Of a DNA stretch of 64,000 nt, positions 15,001 to 62,512 are shown one piece after another. Each line of letters starts with the position of its first letter. Within the stretch, counting starts at the first letter, position 1. The translations under genes and the position numbers were made by a program. This DNA comes from Gavia stellata (taxonomy: Eukaryota; Chordata; Aves; Gaviiformes; Gaviidae): contig NC_082595.1 of the NCBI RefSeq assembly GCF_030936135.1, positions 102,093,334 to 102,157,333 on the forward strand, written 5' to 3'. The notes below the pieces were generated by a model. That model did not search any database, was not told where the DNA came from, and saw only the letters and a program-made list of their open reading frames with translations.

Positions 15001-15885
15001 GCAGCTCAAGCAGGGAGAGGAAGGGTAGGTGTTCGGGAGCAATTGCAAAGCACTCCTGACTCGATGTTTTTAAGGGATTTAGGACCTCTGGTTTTGGCAT
15101 CTAAAATGCCTTGAACATGGACTGTGTAACATTACCTTTAGTTCATATTTTAATACATTAGCACTTAACATGTAGCATGTACGTATTCTTTAAAAACTAC
15201 ACAAATACACTGTGTATCATTCTCAGCCTTTCCAGGTCACTGTTCAGCCAGTCTCCAGGGCTACGTACTTGCTGGACCAGTCTGGATTGTTGATCCAGAT
15301 CTAAGATGACGCGTGTAAACTGAATTTGGTAAGAACACCAAGCCCTGCGTACTTACCTAGAGAGGTCACCATGCTTTGTGGCACAAGCAATGCATAGCCT
15401 GTCCTTCAAGACCGTAAAACTACAAGTTCTGGGACAAGAACTAGGGAACAGGCAGGCTTTGCAGTCTCCTCGTTTAAGCTTGAGCCTGGAAGAGAGGGAA
15501 GAAGGAGAGCTACCTGCCAAGCCAAACACAGGTGGCATAGCTCTGGAGAAAATGCCAGCAGTAGAGCAGGGCAGGTTGGAGTTGGGCTGTAGCAGGCAGT
15601 TTTGGAACCAGATAATATTTCAACAGGTTTTCAACTGGACTGCCCCAGTCTGAAAGAAAATAGATCCAAATTTTTAGAAACAAACACTAAGGCACAAATC
15701 ACTGCCATATTCCAAATGCTTTTGAGGGGTCCAAATCCTCCAAACTGTTAGGGTTTACCCTATAGCTTCGTCTGCCCTTAGAGAACCAGAGCTATTCATC
15801 TGTGTGCTCCAGCCTCACTCCTCACTTCACTCCGTGTGTGTCTCCAACAGCACCTGAAGACTCTGCTGTGCTGGCTGCTTTCTGA
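1..15885 (+). CDS. ZPAX: ZPAX-type zona pellucida egg-coat glycoprotein, 5' partial, 20 exons
   Basis: Predicted secreted structural protein of the egg vitelline envelope. Exons read by eye from splice sites and frame: <1-88, 1765-1892, 3272-3418, 4580-4651, 5610-5777, 5870-5966, 6836-7053, 8168-8321, 9191-9399, 10632-10749, 11627-11832, 12462-12579, 12661-12827, 12952-13052, 13143-13264, 13383-13433, 13528-13711, 13794-13917, 14928-15024, 15851-15885. They total 2,604 bases with no stop until TGA at 15883-15885, giving about 867 residues; the N-terminus and signal peptide lie upstream. The first exon reads [12 protein letters not shown] and KFFQLEIN, typical of the ZPAX N-terminus. The C-terminal part is a ZP module. 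Several N-glycosylation sequons are visible (NNT, NRT, NET, NYT, NST, NIT). The RERK stretch near the end could be a cleavage site. ZPAX is preferred over ZPY or ZP2 because of the repeated modules and TTC32 synteny. The final short exon is the least certain. Confidence 0.8.
1893..3271 (+). other. ZPAX intron, no recognised content
   Basis: Canonical GT donor and AG acceptor. Short open frames occur on both strands, but none has a recognisable domain, codon bias or partner splice sites. The intron at 89-1764 is similar. Confidence 0.6.
3419..4579 (+). other. ZPAX intron with a chance 166-codon open frame
   Basis: A plus-strand open frame at 4039-4539 is the longest non-exonic frame in the gene, and a 133-codon frame overlaps it on the other strand. 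Neither resembles a known protein or shows splice signals continuing the ZPAX frame. I treat both as chance. Confidence 0.55.
4830..5090 (+). repeat. Old CR1/L3-like LINE 3' end fragment
   Basis: It lies in the ZPAX intron after exon 4580-4651. The plus strand reads [17 protein letters not shown] followed by AAKSL, the recognisable tail of CR1-clade ORF2 proteins (FT..VV..WN.LP.DVV.A.SL). It continues into degraded 3' UTR-like sequence (ggctggaaagtattaggggg). It is strongly diverged and 5' truncated, so an ancient insertion. Confidence 0.55.
5610..12579 (+). other. ZPAX: Repeated ZP-N-like modules of ZPAX (exon pairs)
   Basis: Three successive exon pairs (6836-7053 with 8168-8321, 9191-9399 with 10632-10749, 11627-11832 with 12462-12579) share one design. 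The first exon is 206-218 bases, enters in phase 1 and leaves in phase 0. The second is 118-154 bases, enters in phase 0 and leaves in phase 1. The encoded segments look like beta-rich sandwich modules ending in motifs such as EVECVIADI and SVSCSFNSS. Exons 5610-5777 and 5870-5966 end in the same phase (SCPV). This is the pattern expected from tandem duplication of a ZP-N-like unit. The domain assignment is by resemblance, not by search. Confidence 0.55.
7550..7670 (-). repeat. CR1 LINE 3' fragment
   Basis: The plus strand contains the reverse complement of a familiar avian CR1 tail: aaaggtcatctagtccaacc, ccttgccatgggcagg, then agattgctcaaaactctgtcc and gaccttgaacactt. It is in the ZPAX intron between exons 6836-7053 and 8168-8321. 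Edges are approximate. Confidence 0.75.
12661..15024 (+). other. ZPAX: C-terminal ZP module (ZP-N plus ZP-C) of ZPAX
   Basis: ZP-N is encoded by 12661-12827, 12952-13052 and 13143-13264. It starts [12 protein letters not shown] and has the expected four cysteines: IC, DSSC, TTCG and LCYY. ZP-C spans roughly 13383-15024 and includes [14 protein letters not shown], a FCPV segment where the usual residue after F is His, HPSHFKR, and VYVHC. ZP modules polymerise into extracellular filaments. Later come PCRGQCSSS and RERK. The second cysteine normally found a few residues after the HC of VYVHC is Arg here. Confidence 0.75.
13712..13793 (+). other. ZPAX: Probable GC-AG intron (82 bp) in ZPAX
   Basis: The exon before it ends with codons for N-I-T-V-D plus GG, and the intron starts gcaagt, which fits the known GC-donor consensus. 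The acceptor at 13791-13793 is tag. Joining GG to G TGT GAG gives [11 protein letters not shown], an unbroken ZP-C reading frame. The nearest GT (13716-13717, in caagtaatt) would extend the exon by five bases to GGG CAA and then read into TGA after the acceptor. Confidence 0.75.
15851..15885 (+). CDS. ZPAX: Candidate last coding exon of ZPAX
   Basis: After the donor at 15024 (AAGG|gtaggt), the next plausible acceptor is tctccaacag, ending at 15850. It joins in phase to give [15 protein letters not shown] and then TGA. An AATAAA signal follows about 360 bases later. No hydrophobic membrane segment is encoded here. A read-through or a different terminal exon remains possible because the segment is too short to recognise by homology. 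Confidence 0.45.
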
Positions 15886-16245
15886 ACGGTGCAACTAGAC
15901 ACAGGAGCTCTCTCTTTCAATGACCACCAGAACTATCTTGCCTGAAGTGAAAAGACCAGACGGTGGGACTCAGGACAGCACCACAACAGTGGAAAGTGCT
16001 AGAGTTTGCTAACAGGATTAGTAAATGTTGTAACCTGTTGCCTCTCTGAAGTAGCTACAAAAGAAAACTTACCAGAAAATAACCCAAGGCTGCAAAATAA
16101 CACTTCTTGTTTCTTCCAGCTGTTGGAATATGGACTTGCAGATCACTAAATTATCCTAGCCCTGATTATGGCTGCTCCTTGTAGTATTTCATAAAGCGAC
16201 TGCCAATCCTCCCACATGAATGTAAAGTGCAAATCTGAAAAGTCA

Positions 16246-16251
16246 AATAAA
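16246..16251 (+). promoter_or_regulatory. Polyadenylation signal AATAAA, likely for ZPAX
   Basis: A canonical AATAAA on the plus strand, about 360 bases after the proposed ZPAX stop codon and before a long stretch with no plus-strand coding signal. Confidence 0.6.
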
Positions 16252-19200
16252 ATACATACAAAATAATGTAAGTGCAGAACATCTCCTTGCTAATGTGCAA
16301 CAGCAACCATCTGGTATACCAACATTGGCTTCAAAGAGCCAAGCAATCTGCTACTTAGCGTCTCTTCCACATGCAACACAACGGCATACTTTTTTTTCCC
16401 ATTAATGCAGATTTTTGTTTATAACATTGCATTGAACTGAGCATCTTGGAAACCTGTTAGTTCCTCACTCTTCTCTCACCCGCCCCTGTATGGAAAAGGC
16501 TAACTCTACAAAATGGGAGAAGACTGTTGCTCTGACATGAGTAAAAAGAACAACTTACCTGGTATTTTGTTTTCTGTGCCCTCAGAAAACATTTTTTTTA
16601 AGTATTTTCTAGAGATGAAGGACAAATCAGACACATGACCACCTGTAACCACTCTCAGGACGTGCCTGCGCCGTAACTGAAGGTGTGCCTGCAGCATGAG
16701 TGGGTGTTCAGCAGCAGTGAGGAGGGGTCAGTTGCACTGATGCCGGTGCAGGCTAATAGCGCACACGTGTGCAGTCTCCAGTGGGTTTGCACAGCTCGCA
16801 CGGCCTCTGTCTTCACAGGCTGGCTGGTTACGCACCCTGATCAGTGCATATACGTGGCACGCTTCCCAAAAGCTGGAGTCATGCCTGTGATGATTGCTGA
16901 ATAAATGTAGTCTTAAAGCTGTATCTACTGAAGGACTACGTTTTGTAAAAAGGAATCTGAGGGTACTGGGATCCCAAGACCCCCTTCAGCAGCAGCCTGG
17001 GAGATGTCTTCCTCTCTGCTGTATGAGCAGTGCACTCTACTGTCCAGAGCTAACACTGCATAGTCAAGCAAGCTTACTGCTCCCACATGTTTTGCAAGAG
17101 AGCACGCTCCCCATTTTTAATGTTTACTGTAACAAATTCAATAGTTTAGGTTAACTTTCTGTTAATCTAAAAAGCAGTCATTTTGAAATTTGTAAACTGA
17201 GATGAAGGTTAAATAACAATGACTAAATGCTAGCTCTTCTTTATCCAGTGCTCACGGGACACTGTCTAGTTCCATGCAGATGAGCATCAGGTCTGGTGTT
17301 GCATCTCTAAGGTTCGCTCGCTCTGCAGCCTTGCAGAGTAGATTCAGGTAAACTTTTCTGCAGCAGGTGGGATATCACAGACCTTTCCCTTTTGCCCTAG
17401 AAAGCCAAGAAGGTATCCAGCAGCATTCCATATCCGTCCACCCACCACCTGGCAGATGCAGAGCCCTTTCTCTTCCAGATACGCTGGGAGGGAAAGGGAG
17501 AGGAGACAGACCTGCATTCCCATTTCAACAAGCATTTCAGGTTCCCACATTCTCACAGACAAGCCAGAGAAATTCCACATACTTGGTTTCCTCCTCCTAC
17601 CTTGGTTGCTGTTCATGGCAGATGATGTTTTTTACACTGAATCACACAAGCGTGTTACGGTTAGGCATTCATTAGCTTTGAGGATGCCTTTCCCAAGCTA
17701 CGATTCAGCAATGCACGGTGTATTGCTCTGCATCTGGGTTCTCCTGGGATTACTCCCTCCTCGCAGGTGTTGCAGATGGAACTTCAGCACCTAACTCATG
17801 TCCTAGACTGCAGTTTTCAGGCCTATGAGCTCAAACTCTTTCTTGGATTAGGCTTTCAGGAACCACTCTGGTCATACCACTATAGTTGAACAAGCCTTCA
17901 TTATTCAGCCAACGTGGAGAAAAGGAATTAGGAAGGTGCGAGAGATACGTTAAATGCACAGTTACAGGCACACAGGAGTCCCCGTACAAGCCTGGAAAGC
18001 ACTGAACTTTGCATCACCCTTTCCATAGTAATAGGCGTTCGGTTGAAACCCACTGTTGTGATGTTTATCACAGGGTTGGACTAGCTGTCCCCTGGAAACA
18101 GTAAATCTTCAGAAACTCAACTTGAACTTTAAGTTCAACTCAAATGATCACAACATGCTGCTAGGAAGGCCTCCACCTTGACCAGATCTCACAACAAACT
18201 TTTTTCATAAAAAGCAACCAGCCCTTCCATCTTGCATGAAAGCCACAGGCTGAGGTTAAATCTGTTCTACAGATCCAGCCTCTGCTGCTATTAAAAGGAT
18301 TAGGCAGACTGACAATAATCTGCTAACACAAAAGAACATCGAATATTATCCTTCTACTAGCAAGTTCAGTCTTGAACGTTGTTTTTGCCTCTTTCTGAAC
18401 CCTTCCCTTTCTGATAGTCAGGGGAGAGCACAACCTGCATAGCTGAGCTTGATTGATACAAAGGCATTCATTCCCCACAAAATTTGAATAGTGCACCTTC
18501 CACTACTCATTTACTCTTTACCAAGGTTACCTACTAAACAGGACAGCGCATAGAGCAGTCCTCAGTTGTAACTGAGCCAAAGATTTTTGGGTTTTTAATG
18601 CTGACTTTGCTGTCCACTCAGAGGGAAAGCACATGAAGAAGAACGTGTTCTGGCCACTTGACGACCTAGCCCTTTCCCCTCAACGTGCTGCAGTTTTTCC
18701 CTTCGGAATGGCTCTCCTTGTTCCCCACGCCACATCTCATACTGAACATACGTGAAACATTTCTCACACTGCTCTGTGCCCCGCTAATCTCAGATTTTGT
18801 CATCTTTTCCTACCTTTCTGCAAAAGCAAGGGAAATGCCTTGCAACACCGCAAGTGGTGTGACAACTCCTCCTCCTGTGTTTTAGTAAAAGGACAAATAG
18901 GGTACTAGGGAAAAGCACAAGGTGATGACATTCTTTGCCTTGTCCTCTGAGCAAGTAAGATCTTAGAGACTGTTGTTCCAGACACTGAAAAAAAAAAAAA
19001 AATTCTGTAATGTACTGAGGAAATCATGTATCTTTTTTAAGTTTAGAGGTAAATCACCAGGTGAGAACACTGTTACTCGTTGCCAAATTAATCCCAGCTA
19101 TGGGGAACAAACTAAATGGAGGGGCTGCCAGCAAAGGCTGTGTGCAGGAAAGAGTCAGGGGCTTTTGGAGAGTAGGTTTATAGGTAGGAAACCTTGGGAA

Positions 19201-19743
19201 AGCGGCTGTGAAATACTCATGTCTGAAACATTTCTGGCCAGAGTAGAGAGACGGTCAATGTACATTAGCAGCAACCACCTGTTGGACTTGCTGGTACAGC
19301 GCCATGACTTTGACTAGCAAACGCTTCACAAGGGCGATGGAGCGGGCAGACAGGATTGACCCAGACACTCTACAGAGGTTTGTGATTTTCAAGCAGAGAC
19401 AACCCCTAAAGCCCGGCAAAGGTGTAAAGCCACAGGACCTCTGCGCTGCAAAGCATCCAAAGCACACAACCCCTGCTCCTTTTACAAGCTGAGAGGTTGT
19501 CTAAATGTCATGTGGAAACACTACATAACAAGAATTTTACTACTCTCCATTAGACTTTTAATTCTTAAAGGACAACGAACAGGAAACCTTGCAGGACAAG
19601 GGGAGTTATTAAACACATCTTCCTCTTCAAGTTTGGTTTGGGTTTTTTTTTTTTTATATCGGTAATAGTGCTTTATACCCTTTCAACAGGCCTGAGTGAA
19701 AGACCACCACGCAATACTACTTTACAATTTCCGACTGAAAAAC
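16252..19743. other. Intergenic, nothing recognised
   Basis: The space between the convergent ZPAX and TTC32 genes. It holds only short homopolymer runs (A-rich near 18987-19001, T-rich near 19642-19655) and short chance open frames. I see no CR1 tail, RNA gene or conserved coding segment. Confidence 0.5.
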
Positions 19744-20877
19744 GGTCTTGGTTTAAGCCCAGTCGGACTAATGACCACACAGCCGCTCACTCACTCCCCT
19801 TCCTCAGCTGGACAGGAGAGAGAAAATAGGAGGAAAAGGCTCGTAGTTCGAGATAAGGACATAGGGAGATCACTCACCAATTATCATCATGGGCAAAATA
19901 GACTTGACTTGGGGAAATTAGTTTAATTTATCACCACTCAAAATCAGAGTAGGATAATGAGAAGTAAAACCAAATCTTAAAAAAAAACCCAACACCTTCC
20001 CCCCACCCCTCCCTTCTTCCTGGGCTCAACTTCACTCCCGATTTTTTTCTACCTCTTCCCCCCGAGCGGCGCAGGGGGACGGGGAATGGGGGTTGCGGTC
20101 AGTTCATCACACATTGTTTCTGGCGCTCCTTCCTCCTCACACTCTTCCCCTGCTCCAGCGTGGGGTCCCTCCCACGGGAGACAATTCTCCACAAACTTCT
20201 CCAACGTGGGTTCTTCCCACGGGCTGCAGTTCTTCACAAACTGCTCCAGCATGGGTCCGTTCCACGGGGTGCAGTCCTTCAGGAACAGACTGCTCCAGCG
20301 TGGGTCCCCCGCGGGATCGCAAGTCCTGCCAGCAAACCTGCTCCAGCGTGGGCTCCTCTCCCCACGGGGCCACAGGTCCTGCCAGGAGCCTGCTCCAGCA
20401 TGGGCTTCCCACAGGATCACAGCCTCCTTCAGGCATCCACCTGCTCCAGCGTGGGGTCCTCCACGGGCTGCAGGTGGATATCTGCTCCACCGTGGACCTC
20501 CATGGGCTGCAGGGCACAGCCTGCCTCACCATGGTCTTCGCCAGGGGCTGCCGGGGAACCTCTGCTCCGGCGCCTGGAGCACCTCCTCCCCCTCCTTCTT
20601 CACTGACCTTGGTGTCTGCAGGGTTGTTTCTCTCACGTGTTCTCACTCCCCTCTTCTCCAGCTGCACTTTCCCAGTTTTCCCCCCCCTTCTTAAATATGT
20701 TATCCCAGAGGCGCTACCACTGTTGCTGATTAGCTCGGCCTTAGCCAGTGGCAGATCCGTCTTGGAGTCGGCTGGCATTGGCTCTATCAGACATAGGGAA
20801 AGTTTCTAGCAGCTTCTGACAGAAGCCACCTCTGTAGCCCCCCCGCTACCAAAGCGCTGCCACGCAAACCCAATACA
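19744..20877 (-). mobile_element. Solo LTR of an endogenous retrovirus (avian ERVL-like), copy 1
   Basis: This is the reverse complement of the copy at 38168-39298, end to end. The LTR 5' end (TGTATTGGG) is at the right edge and its 3' end (A-rich, near aaaccaagacc) at the left. It has a TATA-like atatttaag segment near 20690-20707 and a GC-rich internal minisatellite (about 20150-20570) with repeated ctgctccagc units. No internal gag, pol or env lies on either side, so it is a solo LTR. Flanking bases aaaac and aaacc suggest a slightly decayed target duplication. Family naming is from memory. Confidence 0.8.
20150..20570. repeat. Minisatellite inside LTR copy 1
   Basis: About eight diverged units of roughly 35-65 bases, each built around tgctccagc(g/a)tgggt and a ccacgggctgca block. 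The array is GC-rich and stop-poor, so it creates long overlapping open frames in several frames on both strands. These should not be annotated as genes. Confidence 0.75.
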
Positions 20878-22840
20878 AAACCTCAGTCTTGTGACATAAA
20901 GCCAGAGACCTAAGTGACTCGTGTGCATGTGAAAGGGGCAAATGTGTGTGAGAACCTTACCGGCCAAAATTACCTTGAAAGAATGCCAAACTATGCCAAA
21001 ACGCACCATGACAGTTCATCTTCTTACAGGAGAGAGAAGGAAGTATCGTGGAGAATCTGTGATCAAATTGCTCCCAGTCCAGTGAAATATTTCTGTGCCA
21101 ACAACGAATGCATTAGAAGTAACTGAGCAACATTCACAAAACAACACAAGCTGGGAAGTAGGAGGGATATTATTACTCGCATCTTTGTTTTCTAAAATAC
21201 TTACTTGCTGTTAATCTTTTGATTTTTATCTGTATCCTGCCATTTAAACAATGTTCTGTGCAGAACCACATCTGTGATCTCTCCTCTCAAAGTAAAACTT
21301 CTTAGGTCATATTCAACTGTTCGTACTGTCTTTTTAACCTTCTTGGCACGGTAAGTCAGGAACAGGCTTAGCCCTAGCTCACCTTCTCACCAGCAACCAA
21401 GAGTTGGTATGATTTCTCAGTTTCTGGGACTGAGGTGGCATGAAACGTGCCAAGTCCTTAAATTATCAGTGTTGTTTTGGAGTCAGAGCACCAAGATATA
21501 AAAATGAAAGCAAAGCATCTGCTTAATACATCCAGAAGTCCAAAATTAAACTTTTGAAAAAAACGGTCATTGTTATGACATCACAGCCTGCTTTCCAAAC
21601 TGTAAACGGTTACATGCTGCTATCATGCATCGTATTTATGTAACTTCAAAATTGTTGCTGTCAAGTGTCACGGAGCACAAGAGGTAAATGCAGCATCTTC
21701 TCAGCCCTGTGCTCCAGATCAGCTCACTGTGGCTGTTGCAGAGTTTCATAGCAAAGCTGAAAGCAATCTCAGTAAGGTTGCTGGGAAAGATGTTCAGAGG
21801 CTCAATTCTGTTCTCATGACTTACCCCAAAACGGTCCCACCATCTTCCGTGAGCCCTGCACTTGTGCAGGCTACAGGATCATCCATGGAGAAACTCACCA
21901 CAAAAAGCAGAACTGTCATTAGCATAATTTATTTTTAAAAAAAATCCTAATGCTCACGCAGGCAATCAAAGAGTATTTCTTTTATTAGAACTTGTATTGC
22001 TATGAACATGCAAAGGTGTTTCTTATTGATGATTTATACATTTCAGCAATGGTACCTCCTATCATGTGAGAAATGAAGCTGCCTGCGTCTTCGCAGCCAG
22101 TTCAATCAGATAGATTTCACATTATATTTTTCAAGCAATTGACCTTTTCAATGAAAAGGAGAAAGCCACAATTCCTACTGTGAATAGCCCAAGTACAATC
22201 TCTACCATAAGCTCTTCACAGACAATCATGAGATAAAAAGGACACGTTCATTTTTATTCATTCAATTATTAATCTAATACTTTTACAACGGGATTACAAA
22301 AAATAGGTATGCTCTGTTCCTACCTGTTTACATAACGTAAAACTACCTCTAGGAGTGAATGAACTTATGACGAACTAAATGCTTATACCACATTCCTCCT
22401 GCAAGGTACAGATGGTGTTACCTAAAAAGATCTTACTGTTTTTGTTAAGTGTTTCTTAACACAGAAACACTCTGAACTGAAAAGAAAATTAGTTACCACA
22501 GCTTCTCAAGGACAACACCTTATAATTAACAATTGCACTTCTAGCTTAAATCAAATTTACATTTAGATGTGCATAAACTATTATTAAATCACTGTACTTC
22601 TCATAATCCAATCTTAAGTATTTAAATGTTTTATAGTTTGATTCTTCTTCCTCATGACTGTTCAAAACAATCTATGAAAGAGTACAAAACCACAGTTTTA
22701 ATAAGAGAACTACAGACTTCATTAGTTGTTACTGAGCTTCCAACATCTTTATGAAGTACTTCTGTAAAAAAATCTGTACAAGTATCTCACACAGATCTAA
22801 CATTACGCTTTCCCTCAACACTAACAATATCCAAAAATAG
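20878..22840. other. Intergenic, nothing recognised
   Basis: AT-rich sequence between LTR copy 1 and the 3' end of TTC32. There are no coding exons, CR1 tails or RNA genes that I can support. Part of it may be alternative TTC32 3' UTR. Confidence 0.45.
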
Positions 22841-22846
22841 TTTATT
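22841..22846 (-). promoter_or_regulatory. Polyadenylation signal AATAAA, likely for TTC32
   Basis: The plus strand reads tttatt, which is AATAAA on the minus strand, about 140 bases after the TTC32 stop codon. It would give a short 3' UTR. Confidence 0.55.
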
Positions 22847-22988
22847 TTGCAATCATAATCCATTTTTAAATTATTTACCCAAGAATTAGGTTTCTTCAGT
22901 AGGTCATAACAGATCTTGTATTTCATCCACCAATGACAAAAATCATGTAGGTGTTTAGCAGAACATTTTCACACCACTAGCTGCATTT

Positions 22989-24728
<1,740 letters not shown>

Positions 24729-25140
24729 CGGGTAGGGCAGCGGCCGGAACGGGAGCCGAGCGCCGGGGGAGCCGTGAAGGGGACGGACGAAGGGCGCTGC
24801 CTGGTAAGCGGCCCCCCACGGGTCCTGCCGGTGGAGCGCGGCGTGTCGTAAGTGGCAGAGCCCTCTGATAGACGTTTCCACGGAGGAGACAGAAGCTCAC
24901 ATAGCAGGAGAGACCAAAAATGTTTAGTAATGCTGAATACACAAGACGGGGGTTATTCGTACCTGTTTGACGGAGAGGCACTGCTTGCCGCGGAAGACGG
25001 CGCAGAAGAGGCCTCGCGCGCCCCTCTCGGGAAGTGAGGCACGCGGGGGAGGTCAAGGCCCGGGGCTGCTGCCCGGCCGGCATGCGGGGCCGCGCAGCGG
25101 GGAGCGGGGGCTCCCGGCCCGGCCCAGAACAGAACAGCGT

Positions 25141-25694
25141 TCCGTAATCCTTCGTGCACAACGAGGGTGACAGTTCAGCTCCTGAAATCTGTTCAACAGA
25201 TGCCAGCTGCTCTCTTCCAGCTACTTAAAGTCATGCAAATGTTTGAAGGGGCATAGAGGTTTCCTGAACTGGCTGAAGACATCACCGAAGCTCGAGAACC
25301 CAGGCTAACGGCACTGATGGCTAAATGTTTGCAAGCCCTTTATTGCTGTGGTGGGTTTAAATACAGCTGGCAAAAGAAGACAGCACAGATGTGTGCCGAA
25401 ACTGGTACCATCGCTCTAGTAAAACAGCAGTAGAAAAACATACTTGGTAATACTACCACTACTGTGGCATTATTTCAACTCAGGAATGAATTACTTCAAA
25501 AGACCGAATTTTGAGAAAACTCAGTAATTTCCTATGGAATTACGAAAACAAAAAAAAAAATGGAGCTTGCTCAGAGTAAAACCTATTAAGGTGAACCTAC
25601 ATGCAGTTCACGTGGTTTTGAAACTAGGATCAATTTACAATGAGAAAAGAATGCTTTTACCTTAAAAAGTTGTAAAAGTAACAAAAAAATAGAG
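25141..25694. other. Short gap between TTC32 promoter and WDR35 3' end
   Basis: No coding exon or repeat recognised. It contains an A-run near 25549-25560 and a second tttatt at about 25338, which could act as an alternative WDR35 polyadenylation signal. Confidence 0.45.
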
Positions 25695-25700
25695 TTTATT
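25695..25700 (-). promoter_or_regulatory. Polyadenylation signal AATAAA, likely for WDR35
   Basis: The plus-strand tttatt is AATAAA on the minus strand, about 210 bases after the WDR35 stop codon and before the TTC32 CpG island. Confidence 0.55.
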
Positions 25701-25910
25701 AACACAGTTGTTTCCTCACATAAATGGAACTAGTAAAGGTTTGTCTGTGGGTTTTTCGTTGGGTTTTTTTAAATGTTTCTCTAATAGTGGCACTATCTGT
25801 TACAACACAGTACCCAAGTTGTATTTTAAAATACAGTACATCGGTAACGTTTTAGAGGGTATTTTTAGGGGACATAACAGCTACAAGGATAAACAGTCCT
25901 TTATGTTCTG

Positions 25911-62512
<36,602 letters not shown>

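Noticed and set aside
14854-15024. Longer version of ZPAX exon 14928-15024 using the upstream ctgcag acceptor
   Set aside because: It is in frame, but the extra 25 residues (starting [11 protein letters not shown]) do not look like ZP-C. The acceptor ttcttctcag at 14927 has a better pyrimidine tract and places VYVHC directly after the preceding exon.
20086-20809. Long Pro/Ser-rich open frames on both strands
   Set aside because: They fall entirely inside the solo LTR and its GC-rich minisatellite, and the same frames recur in the inverted LTR copy.
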